A DNA stretch of 64,000 nt. Origin: Oceanobacillus sp. J11TS1. Its GTDB lineage: Bacteria; Bacillota; Bacilli; Bacillales; Amphibacillaceae. The stretch is from the NCBI RefSeq assembly GCF_018333215.1, contig NZ_BORO01000003.1, positions 1 to 64,000 on the forward strand. The letters are read 5' to 3'. Under the pieces are notes generated by a model. It was not told the DNA's origin. It did not search any database and saw only the letters and a program-made list of their open reading frames with translations. Each line of letters begins with the position of its first letter. Position 1 is the stretch's first letter. A program made the translations under genes and the position numbers. Positions 54,104 through 61,974 of this stretch are shown here, in pieces.

Positions 54104-54421
54104 TTATTGTTCCTTCAGCAGCACCCAAACTACTCTACAAGGCTTATCCCCTATATTTTTTGTCCAATGCGCTTCTCCAGCAGGAATAAAGGTAGAACAA
54201 TTTGCCGGGGTGTGAAATGCCTGTCCACCACTTTCACCTTCTACTTCTCCTTCAATAATTACTGCATATTCATTTTCTTCATGTAAGGAAAAACCTTCCT
54301 TTGGTATTCTTTCTCCAGGAGCAATCGTCACCGTACCGAATTTCAGATTAACATTTCCGGTTTTCTCCTGAAACAGCTCTAAAAGCCCCATTTCAAGAAA
54401 GCTCTCTTTTTTAATTTTCAT
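54104..54421 (-). CDS. Small cupin protein
   Basis: A single-domain cupin of about 105 residues. Metal-binding motif 1 is degenerate (EGFSLHEENEYAVIIEGE) and motif 2 reads FIPAGEAHWTKN. Function unknown; cupins beside HyuAB-type genes may be isomerases or sensors. The ATG at 54421 lies eight bases after GGAGG and inside the 3' end of the HyuB-like gene, so it is translationally coupled. The 131-bp gap to the permease gene may contain a promoter. Confidence 0.75.
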   Translation of the reverse strand: MKIKKESFLEMGLLELFQEKTGNVNLKFGTVTIAPGERIPKEGFSLHEENEYAVIIEGEVEGESGGQAFHTPANCSTFIPAGEAHWTKNIGDKPCRVVWVLLKEQ

Positions 54422-56168
54422 TCTTTTGTCCTCCAACATGTTGTCTGATTGCGAGCTCTTCATACTCCATGGACTTAGGATCTACTTTTACACCAAACAA
54501 CGCTTTCGCTTCATCCACAGTATAATATTCATTTTTCACATCTTTTGCCACCTGTTCGGCAGGACGTTTCAATGGATTCCCATATCCGCCACCTGTCGCA
54601 GTCATCAGCTGCAGGACATCGCCTTTGGCTAGAGGATAACGCGGATAAACACCAAATGGGCCATCTTTTTCTCCATTTGCTTTTTGAATATAAAATTCAT
54701 TCACAGATCCATCCAAGCCGCCATTGGTACCCCAAAGCCTGTACTGATTGCGGCCAAATGTAACGGTTGCCGATTGATTATCTGTCATAGCACGGTAAGA
54801 GCGGATGACACCTTTCCCCCCGATGTATTCTCCTGCTCCCGTTCCATCCATTCGCAGGCTGTACTCGTCAAGCATCACACCATATCGTGTTTCCGCAACC
54901 TCTACTGGTACATTATATGTTTCCCCATCAAGAATACAGAATTGGGCACTCGCACCATCTTGTCCGTCAGCTCCGCCCCAGCCGCCAACAGAAGGCTCTA
55001 CAATCAAGAATGGTTCTTTTGTATCTTGATGCACACCGGATAACGTCACAGCGCACACAGATAATAAATGTGCAGCCGCCAATCTGTGCGGAATATGCGG
55101 TGCCAGCGATTTCCAAATTAAATCGGCACAACCAAGCATAGTCTCATAGTAATTGGAAGTTGGAGCCGGGCGCTCCGCAGACATGATTGATCTTTCGTCC
55201 ACAATAATTTCCAACGGCCTAAATACACCATCATTAACATCCTGATCCGGATTGGTAATAGCCAAAAAGATGGTTCGAACTGCAGATGCAAGTCCTGTAA
55301 AAGAACAGTTAACAGAGCCGGGAACCTGTGGGCTGCTGCCTCTAAAATCACATACAAATTTTTCATCTGTAATGGTCACTTCCACTTGAATTGGAAACGG
55401 TCCATTTCCAATTCCGTCTGTCTCGACAAAACCATTTGCCGTAAACGTTCCCTTCGGTAATTTTTGCAACTCTTTTCGAGAAATGGTCTCTCCGTGATCC
55501 AATTGATAGTCAATCGCTGCCAAAACGGTATCTTTCCCGTGCTTGTAACAAATTTCCTTCAACCGTCTTTCTCCCGTTTTCAATGCAGCCACTTGCGCCC
55601 ACATATCGCCCAAAGATAAGTCGGGAAAACGGACATTGGCACGAATTATTTCTACGATCCCTTCGTTCAGTACCCCTCCGTCATATAATTTAACGGACGG
55701 AAATTGCAATCCTTCCTGAAAAATATCCACTGAATCATTGGTAAAGGATCCTGGATCTTTCCCGCCGACCTCGGTCCAGTGTGCTTTATTAGCAGAAAAT
55801 GCGATTAACTCCCCTTCATGAAAAATCGGCATGACAAGCCCGACATCCGACAGATGAGATCCGCCGCCACCATAAGGATCATTAATGATAATAATATCTC
55901 CCGGCTTCAGCTGGCCTTTATGACCATATTTTTTCAATGTTTGCTTTACCATAAAAGTAAGCATACCGATAAATCCTGTTACACCATTACCTTGTGTCAG
56001 CAGCTGTCCCTTGGAATCGGTTAATCCGCTGGCATAATCGAGTACTTCATAAATAATCGGGCTCATGGAGGTTTTAGCCAGAGCAATAAACATTTCATCC
56101 CCGGCAGCAAGCAAAGAATCTTTTACCACTTCCAAAGTAAATGGATTGATTTCTTTTTCATTTCTCAT
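54411..56168 (-). CDS. Hydantoinase B/oxoprolinase family subunit (HyuB-like)
   Basis: A 585-residue HyuB-family subunit (PFTLEVVKDSLLAAGDEMF at the start, then INDPYGGGGSHLSDVGLV). With HyuA-like proteins it forms ATP-dependent amidohydrolases (N-methylhydantoinase, 5-oxoprolinase) or ATP-dependent carboxylases (acetone/acetophenone carboxylase). Which reaction applies is not fixed by sequence. Its ATG directly follows the HyuA-like stop, as expected for paired subunits. It is of usual HyuB length, about 550-600 residues. Confidence 0.88.
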   Translation of the reverse strand: MRNEKEINPFTLEVVKDSLLAAGDEMFIALAKTSMSPIIYEVLDYASGLTDSKGQLLTQGNGVTGFIGMLTFMVKQTLKKYGHKGQLKPGDIIIINDPYGGGGSHLSDVGLVMPIFHEGELIAFSANKAHWTEVGGKDPGSFTNDSVDIFQEGLQFPSVKLYDGGVLNEGIVEIIRANVRFPDLSLGDMWAQVAALKTGERRLKEICYKHGKDTVLAAIDYQLDHGETISRKELQKLPKGTFTANGFVETDGIGNGPFPIQVEVTITDEKFVCDFRGSSPQVPGSVNCSFTGLASAVRTIFLAITNPDQDVNDGVFRPLEIIVDERSIMSAERPAPTSNYYETMLGCADLIWKSLAPHIPHRLAAAHLLSVCAVTLSGVHQDTKEPFLIVEPSVGGWGGADGQDGASAQFCILDGETYNVPVEVAETRYGVMLDEYSLRMDGTGAGEYIGGKGVIRSYRAMTDNQSATVTFGRNQYRLWGTNGGLDGSVNEFYIQKANGEKDGPFGVYPRYPLAKGDVLQLMTATGGGYGNPLKRPAEQVAKDVKNEYYTVDEAKALFGVKVDPKSMEYEELAIRQHVGGQKNEN

Positions 56169-58214
56169 TTAATTCGCCCCCGTTTCAATGATTAAATTTC
56201 CATAATCGTCCACCATCAGTATCTGTCCGTCATAAATAACGGTGGCAGCTGCTTTCTCCTCAATAATCGCCGGCCCCTGAACCGGTTCGTGGACAGGTAA
56301 TAACTCCCGCTGGTAGACATCCGTTTCTACCCAGCCGACTGGTTCATCAAAAAATACATTTCTTGTCTCTATTTTCGCTTCTTCCAGCGTTGTATGCCGC
56401 TCTATCTTCCGGATAACAGGCTTTTCTACTTTTCCAAATGCCGTTACGTGTAGATTGACAATTTCGGTTTCTGTGCCATCCAGTCTGAATGTGAAATTTT
56501 TCTCGTGAAGTTCATGGAATTTTTCGACAACATCACCCAGCTGTTTTTCTGTCCATTCTCCTGATGGAACAGGAACTTTTACTGTATGCTCCTGACCAAT
56601 ATAACGCATATCAGCAAACCGGTGGAATACCACATCTTTTTCCTCAATTTCCTCTTGCGCAAATTGACTACGGCCATCCAGTTCAATTTCATTCCATTGT
56701 TTCATCAATTCACCAATCTTTAATTCTCCCACTCTGGCAATATACGTTTTAATATAGTCGTGACGAAGATCACTCATAAGCATTCCCCAGGCAGAAAATA
56801 CAGGAGATGCTATTGGAATAATAACCTTTTTCACACCCAGTTCTTTTGCTAAAGCCGGCGCATGCATAGAACCTCCGCCCCCGAAAGCAACCAATGTAAA
56901 GTCTTGCGGATTATGCCCTTTACGAATGGATATTAATTTGAGAGCATTCAGCATATTGGAATTGGCTATTTGGATGATTCCGAGCGCTGCTTCTTCCGCA
57001 GATATGCCAAAATGGCTGGCAATTTTATCTTGAATAACGTTTTTTACTAAGTCTAAGTCGACATCATAATCAAAGTTCTTCGCTGAGAGGCGGCCAGTTA
57101 ATAAGTTTGCATCCGTTGTTGTAGGTTCTGTTCCTCCTTGACCGTAAGAAACTGGACCAGGTAATGCTCCGGAAGATTGAGGACCTACCTTTAATGAACC
57201 TGCATCGTCCAGCCAGGCAATCGAACCTCCCCCATTCCCGATTTCAACGATATCTACAACCGGCGCTTTAATGGGATAACCGGCATTACGATCATTCCGC
57301 TCAATGTAATAATCTGTGGATACTTTAACTTCACCATTTTCGATTAAAGAACATTTTGCTGTTGTACCGCCGATATCGAAAGCAATAAGATTCTTCTCGC
57401 CAATCAGGTTTCCCAGCACCGCAGCTCCATAAATCCCTGCTACCGGTCCAGACTCGACCATGTTTATTGGAACTTTCTTTGATTCTTCAAAGGTCGTTGT
57501 CCCGCCATTCGATTGCATAATGAAATTTTGGCTGGTTTGATTGAATTCCGTGAGTTCGCTTTGCATTTTATTCACATAATTAGCTGCTGCAGGTTTTACA
57601 TAGGCATTCAAGGCAACTGTATTCGTCCTCTCATATTCCCGCCATTCCTGGGTCACTTCATGAGAGGCAGACACTGCCACCTCTGGCCATAATTTCTTAA
57701 TAATCTGAACTGTTTCCTTCTCATGACTAGGATTGACATAAGAATGCAGATACGCTACTGCAACTGCCTCAACCTTCTCTTTTTTGAAATAATCTATGAT
57801 TTCCCTAATCTGATCTGTATTTAAGGCCGTCAATTCTTCCCCTTTGTAATTGAGACGTTCATCCACTTCTCTTCTTAAATAACGTTCAATAAACGGCTCT
57901 GGCTTTTTATATCTGATATTGAATAAATCAGGCCGGTTTCCCCGAGCAATTTCTAAAATATCCCTGAAACCTCTGGTTGTGATTAAACCGGTTTTAGCAC
58001 CTTTTCTTTCAGTTAACGCGTTAATGATTACGGTCGTTCCATGAATAAACGTGGAAATATCCTCTTTATTGGGGATATTTTTATCTATTACATTTATTAC
58101 TCCCTTTTCAAATTTCGGCGGAGTGGTATGATCCTTTGCTATTTCAACCAGCCCTTTTTCATTGACATAAACCAGGTCTGTAAACGTTCCGCCAATATCT
58201 GTTGCAACTCTCAT
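56169..58214 (-). CDS. Hydantoinase A/oxoprolinase family subunit (HyuA-like)
   Basis: A subunit of about 681 residues with the N-terminal ASKHA nucleotide-binding motif ATDIGGTFTDLVY and the second phosphate motif IAFDIGGTTAKCSLI. It also has VEIGNGGGSIAW and VAFGGGGSMHAPALA, typical of HyuA/OxoA proteins. It supplies the ATP-dependent activation of the substrate. The ATG at 58214 has AAGGGTG six bases upstream; the frame extends to 58304 without support. The regulator gene lies directly upstream and overlaps that extension. Confidence 0.88.
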   Translation of the reverse strand: MRVATDIGGTFTDLVYVNEKGLVEIAKDHTTPPKFEKGVINVIDKNIPNKEDISTFIHGTTVIINALTERKGAKTGLITTRGFRDILEIARGNRPDLFNIRYKKPEPFIERYLRREVDERLNYKGEELTALNTDQIREIIDYFKKEKVEAVAVAYLHSYVNPSHEKETVQIIKKLWPEVAVSASHEVTQEWREYERTNTVALNAYVKPAAANYVNKMQSELTEFNQTSQNFIMQSNGGTTTFEESKKVPINMVESGPVAGIYGAAVLGNLIGEKNLIAFDIGGTTAKCSLIENGEVKVSTDYYIERNDRNAGYPIKAPVVDIVEIGNGGGSIAWLDDAGSLKVGPQSSGALPGPVSYGQGGTEPTTTDANLLTGRLSAKNFDYDVDLDLVKNVIQDKIASHFGISAEEAALGIIQIANSNMLNALKLISIRKGHNPQDFTLVAFGGGGSMHAPALAKELGVKKVIIPIASPVFSAWGMLMSDLRHDYIKTYIARVGELKIGELMKQWNEIELDGRSQFAQEEIEEKDVVFHRFADMRYIGQEHTVKVPVPSGEWTEKQLGDVVEKFHELHEKNFTFRLDGTETEIVNLHVTAFGKVEKPVIRKIERHTTLEEAKIETRNVFFDEPVGWVETDVYQRELLPVHEPVQGPAIIEEKAAATVIYDGQILMVDDYGNLIIETGAN

Positions 58215-58240
58215 TCCATTCACCCTTTTTCTTTTAGATT

Positions 58241-58783
58241 CTAAAATATAACCGGCGTCAAAACACTTAACAGCACCGTTTCCTGATTCGAAGGATTCTT
58301 CCATTCATGCACTTGTTCAGATGGAAAATGAATCGAGTCTCCAGGATTTAATAGATACTCTTGTTCTTCTATTCTAAAAACTACACTGCCTTCAATAACA
58401 TAATAAAATTCCTCCCCCGGATGACTATAACGTTCCACGTAAGATGTGTTTGCAGGGATGGTAACCATAATCGGTTCCATTTTTCTCTCTGGAAATTTCC
58501 CAGCCAGTCGTGTATAAACCTTATCCGTACCTTCCAGCTTAAACGTTTTCATTTCTTCTTTACGTACAACATAATTATGATTTTCAATATCATTAAAAAA
58601 ATAAGTGATATGAATATTAAAGGCATCTGCTATTTTTTTTAATGACGTTATAGCCAACGAAGAGGAGCCACGTTCAATCTGTGACAGGAAGCTAATCGAA
58701 AGTCCTGTACGGTCAGCCAAATCCTTTAATGTCATTTCATGGTCTAATCTGAGACTTTTAATTTTCTTATGAATATTTTCCAT
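58241..58783 (-). CDS. XRE-family regulator with C-terminal cupin
   Basis: A 180-residue regulator with a helix-turn-helix domain (LKDLADRTGLSISFLSQIE, about residues 20-38) and a cupin effector domain (about 105-178, HPGEEFYYVIEGSVVF and FPSEQVHEWKN). Proteins of this layout (PuuR/HipB-cupin type) control catabolic operons. As the first gene before the HyuAB-like pair it probably regulates them and the permease. Confidence 0.85.
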   Translation of the reverse strand: MENIHKKIKSLRLDHEMTLKDLADRTGLSISFLSQIERGSSSLAITSLKKIADAFNIHITYFFNDIENHNYVVRKEEMKTFKLEGTDKVYTRLAGKFPERKMEPIMVTIPANTSYVERYSHPGEEFYYVIEGSVVFRIEEQEYLLNPGDSIHFPSEQVHEWKNPSNQETVLLSVLTPVIF

Positions 58784-59128
58784 TAACCCTTTCCTTTATA
58801 TCATATTTTTTAAAGTATAAAAGTAATTATTACACCTCCACTTCATTTTTTACCATACTAGCATAATCTATTTAAAATTAAAAGAAAACTTTCTCAATTC
58901 TTTATACTGTAAACTTTCTATCAGGAAGAGTAATAACTTCAAAGATTGTCTATTAGATACCCTAAATTTTTATTACCCTCAATTACCTTATTAGAATTAT
59001 CATTTCTTCCGTAAAGCAATATAAATAAATTTTTAAACTTAATGATAGTAAATTTAGTAGAAGGTTAAGGGCGTGGATTTAGCCAAGGCGAAACGGAATA
59101 ACTCCGAATTCCCAAGACGTATACTCTG
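58784..59128. other. Gap upstream of the XRE-cupin regulator
   Basis: About 345 bp of AT-rich sequence. It should include the regulator promoter. No clear palindrome or hairpin was seen. Confidence 0.4.
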
Positions 59129-59302
59129 ATGTCTGCAATCTTGCTTTCAATAAAACTTCCCTTTGTCCAACTAAGGAGCAGAACTGACTTTACTTATGAT
59201 AATTTAACCGACGAAGAACGAGACATAATTGCTCTTGAACAGGAGAATGATATAATTGACCCAGCGGCACTTGATATTGCTGAAATGTCGCAGACAAGAT
59301 AA
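59129..59302 (+). CDS. Short orphan ORF, possible gene remnant
   Basis: A 57-codon frame from the ATG at 59129. Its C-terminal half is polar and protein-like (TDEERDIIALEQENDI, then IDPAALDIAEMSQTR), whereas the start is not. No ribosome binding site precedes the ATG. A long terminator hairpin follows the stop by 4 bp. It may be the tail of a lost gene. No family was recognised. Confidence 0.35.
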   Translation: MSAILLSIKLPFVQLRSRTDFTYDNLTDEERDIIALEQENDIIDPAALDIAEMSQTR

Positions 59303-59306
59303 TCTG

Positions 59307-59363
59307 TTTTCTAATAAAAACCGCTCTTTTACCAACGAAAAGAACGGTTTTTTATTAGAAAAG
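59307..59363 (+). terminator. Long terminator-like inverted repeat
   Basis: About 24 bp at 59307-59330 are complementary, with small imperfections, to 59337-59363 around ACCAAC. The stem is rich in A/T at its base and GC at its centre. It could terminate the orphan ORF at 59129-59302 or be a small palindromic repeat. Confidence 0.7.
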
Positions 59364-59463
59364 GCTATTAGGCTGTGATTTTTCGTAAAAATGGAGATAT
59401 ACTCCCTCTTATAAACAGGGTAATAGCCTGATACTTCATCCTACTTTTGTCAGCGACGAGAGC

Positions 59464-59517
59464 AAAAAACCCCATAAGCAGCAGTTGTTCTTCTTCGCTT
59501 ACAGGGTCTTCATCATT
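59464..59517 (-). terminator. Terminator of the sorbitol operon
   Basis: ACCCCATAAGC (59469-59479) pairs with GCTTACAGGGT (59507-59517) using two G-U pairs. On the minus strand TTTTTT follows. It lies 10 bp after the EIIA gene. Confidence 0.8.
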
Positions 59518-59527
59518 AAGTTACCTC

Positions 59528-59881
59528 TTACTTCTCAATTGTAATCGTACTCCCAGGCTTCACTTCAACAATCTCTTTATCTTCTAAATAAAGTGATCCA
59601 GATTGTCCTGGCTCAGTACTTCCATCAAATTTCAATGTGATATGTCCTAGATCATTTAAGTTCTTTCTTACTGCATCACCAACACTGGTAATTTGATAAG
59701 AAACATCATCCAGTTTTAAAATATCTCCTGCTTTAATTTCTTCATCGACAGATACTAAATTAATCACATAACAGAAATCTGCTAACTCACTTGGTGCATT
59801 ATCTCCGAATAGGATCATCATTTTTTCTGCTTCAAATGCTTTTGCGTCTTTTCCGATACTTTTAATTGTTGTTTGATACAT
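59528..59881 (-). CDS. srlB: PTS glucitol/sorbitol EIIA-family protein (phospho-histidine missing)
   Basis: A 117-residue protein of the PTSIIA_gutA family, aligning with E. coli SrlB along its length (YQTTIKSIG, DNAPSELADFCYVI, GHITLKFDG, PGSTITI). EIIA normally receives phosphate from HPr on the histidine equal to E. coli H43 (CFIHCHGEL). Here the segment reads CYVINLVSVDEEI, with isoleucine at that place, and the only histidine is in GHITLKF. The codons in the DNA confirm this. Either another EIIA serves the permease or phosphotransfer works differently. Confidence 0.82.
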   Translation of the reverse strand: MYQTTIKSIGKDAKAFEAEKMMILFGDNAPSELADFCYVINLVSVDEEIKAGDILKLDDVSYQITSVGDAVRKNLNDLGHITLKFDGSTEPGQSGSLYLEDKEIVEVKPGSTITIEK

Positions 59882-59917
59882 GTTAAAACACCCCTAAATT
59901 TATTAATCTTTTTTCAA

Positions 59918-60952
59918 TTATTTATAGAGTCCAAAACTTGCCAGCCAGGCGACAAATACCCTCGGCACACCGTTTAAGAATCTAGAATACAAGACTGATG
60001 GTACACCGACTTCAATTGTTTTGGTTTCTGCTTCTGCTAGACCTAAACCAACTGGAATAAAGTCAGCAGCATTTTGTGTATTGATTGCAAACAATGCTGG
60101 TAATGCTAAGTTTGGCGGGATATTTCCTTTTCCAATCTCCACACCAATTAGTGTTCCTAGTACTTGTCCAATAACTCCACCAGGTCCGAGTAACGGACTC
60201 AAAAATGGTAATGAACAAATTAAACCAATAGCCATTAGTCCCCAAATGTTACCTGCTAGCGGTGACATAATATTTGCAAATAAATCACCAATACCAGAAC
60301 CTTGGATAATACCAATTAATAAAGCAACAAATCCCATAAAAGGAATAACTGTATGCAGCATCGTTTCTACTGCGTCACGAGCAGCTTGATAGAAAGTATT
60401 AATAACTTTCCCCGCACCTAAACCAATTTTGGTAAGCAAACTTTTGTTTTCTTGCTCTGCCCTTGTCTCCATAATCTTCTTATCTTTAGAATAAGTGGAT
60501 TTTTGCTCTGTCTCCGTTTCTTTCTCTGTTTCTTCAGAAGAAGTCTGCTGAACCGTCTCAGAAGGTTCTTCAGCTCCTTCTTCTTCACCAGCTACACTTA
60601 CTTGATCCACATCTACATTCGATACATAAATTTCTTCTGTAATATACTGTCTTAGCGGACCACTTTTTCCTGTTGCCATAATATTAACAGTTGGAATACC
60701 TTTTTGCGGATAAATACCACATCTTAATGTACCGCCGCAATCAATAACAGCAACCATAATCTCATCTTCAGGCACCGAAGTTTCAAATCCGTTTACCGCA
60801 GTAGCACCAGTAATTTCACAAATTTTATCTACAATGGCAGGTTTATGACCGCCTGTCACATACATTACTTTATCTTTTTTACCATTTACACCGATTACTA
60901 AAGGGCCACCAAAGCCACCGGAACCTTTAACTATTTTTACCTTTTTACTCAT
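59918..60952 (-). CDS. srlE: PTS glucitol/sorbitol EIIBC component
   Basis: A protein of about 344 residues with an N-terminal EIIB domain carrying the phospho-cysteine in VIDCGGTLRCGIYP, a charged linker (about 120-160, rich in E, T and S), and an EIIC membrane half (PFMGFVALLIGI, FLSPLLGPGGVIGQVLG, PALFAINTQNAADFIPVGL). It transports and phosphorylates sorbitol together with SrlA. The ATG at 60952 is chosen over a TTG at 60961. It lies directly after srlA. Confidence 0.9.
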   Translation of the reverse strand: MSKKVKIVKGSGGFGGPLVIGVNGKKDKVMYVTGGHKPAIVDKICEITGATAVNGFETSVPEDEIMVAVIDCGGTLRCGIYPQKGIPTVNIMATGKSGPLRQYITEEIYVSNVDVDQVSVAGEEEGAEEPSETVQQTSSEETEKETETEQKSTYSKDKKIMETRAEQENKSLLTKIGLGAGKVINTFYQAARDAVETMLHTVIPFMGFVALLIGIIQGSGIGDLFANIMSPLAGNIWGLMAIGLICSLPFLSPLLGPGGVIGQVLGTLIGVEIGKGNIPPNLALPALFAINTQNAADFIPVGLGLAEAETKTIEVGVPSVLYSRFLNGVPRVFVAWLASFGLYK

Positions 60953-60962
60953 GGCCAGCAAC

Positions 60963-61514
60963 CTACCCTTCTACATGTACTTTTTTACTTAATTTTACTT
61001 TTTGCTGTTTTTCTACATAGCTTGTTGTAAAGTCAGTTACCCAACCACCGATAAAGTTCATAACTAAACCTACCAGTAAATAACGAATGGCCAAATCTGT
61101 CATCGGTAAGCCAAGCTGTTGAATTCCGCTTGCAATCCCCAAGAAAATAAATAACTCTGCTGGATTAATATGAGGGAAAATCCCATTACTTGTATGAGCA
61201 AACTGACCTGCTGCTGCAAAATAACTAGGCTTGTACTTTTCCGGCATAAACCTACCAAGTGAGTGCACCATTGGGTTTGCCAGCATAAAAGAACCTAAAA
61301 ATGGCAGAACCATATATCTTAACAATGGATTCCCCGCTGATTTTTGAGCAATTTTATTAATACGATTCTCTCCAACTAATTGAATTAACGTATTCATCGC
61401 GATGAGTAACATAAGAACCAATGGTACGATAGATCCCATCCAGTCAATAAATGTATCTGCACCTGTTTGGAAAAGGTTGATAAACCCCTCCGCTAGTTTA
61501 ACTATGAAGTCCAT
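60963..61514 (-). CDS. srlA: PTS glucitol/sorbitol EIIC2 component
   Basis: A 183-residue membrane component of the sorbitol PTS (VKLAEGFINLFQTGADTF start; GNPLLRYMVLPFLGSF; HTSNGIFPHINPAELFIFLG). It forms the transport channel together with the EIIC half of SrlE. It overlaps the GutM gene by 17 bases and precedes srlE by 10, so the genes are coupled. Confidence 0.9.
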   Translation of the reverse strand: MDFIVKLAEGFINLFQTGADTFIDWMGSIVPLVLMLLIAMNTLIQLVGENRINKIAQKSAGNPLLRYMVLPFLGSFMLANPMVHSLGRFMPEKYKPSYFAAAGQFAHTSNGIFPHINPAELFIFLGIASGIQQLGLPMTDLAIRYLLVGLVMNFIGGWVTDFTTSYVEKQQKVKLSKKVHVEG

Positions 61515-61971
61515 GTTTCCTGACCCCTTTCTTTGTGAACATTTTATTTACTTTTTTCACTGCTTTCATCATTGGTGAAGGGATTCGTTCAATTTCTCCA
61601 CCTGCCTGTACCACATTAAATGTATGTTGCGCGTCTATAATGGCACGTTTTAAAAGCTTATTGCAGCTTGCAAAATCTGCTTCACGAAGCTTATTTATCT
61701 TTTTCCCTTCTAAGCCCTTTAATTGCTTAAACCTAGAAAACACGGTCACCCCTTGCATATAACGGGCTTCCTCAATTTCGTTTTTATTGTTTAATTGAAA
61801 TAACACAAGTGTTCCTGATCTGATAATCGCAGGACGTCTTCCAATTGCTACACGGCCCTTTTCTCTAAGCTCCGTATAATGTTTTGTGAAATGCTTAATT
61901 TGCACAAAACCAAATAGATATTGGACGACAAAACCAATCGCCAAAATTATAATTAGCATGATAAAAAACAT
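61498..61971 (-). CDS. gutM: Glucitol operon activator GutM
   Basis: A 157-residue GutM/SrlM-family protein with one N-terminal membrane helix (residues 1-22) and a cytoplasmic domain (YTELREKGRVAIGRRPAIIRSGTLVLF split over residues 33-60). In enteric bacteria it acts as an activator of sorbitol operons; how a membrane-bound protein does so is not clear. It lies between the PRD regulator and srlA. Confidence 0.85.
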   Translation of the reverse strand: MFFIMLIIILAIGFVVQYLFGFVQIKHFTKHYTELREKGRVAIGRRPAIIRSGTLVLFQLNNKNEIEEARYMQGVTVFSRFKQLKGLEGKKINKLREADFASCNKLLKRAIIDAQHTFNVVQAGGEIERIPSPMMKAVKKVNKMFTKKGVRKHGLHS

Positions 61972-61974
61972 ATG

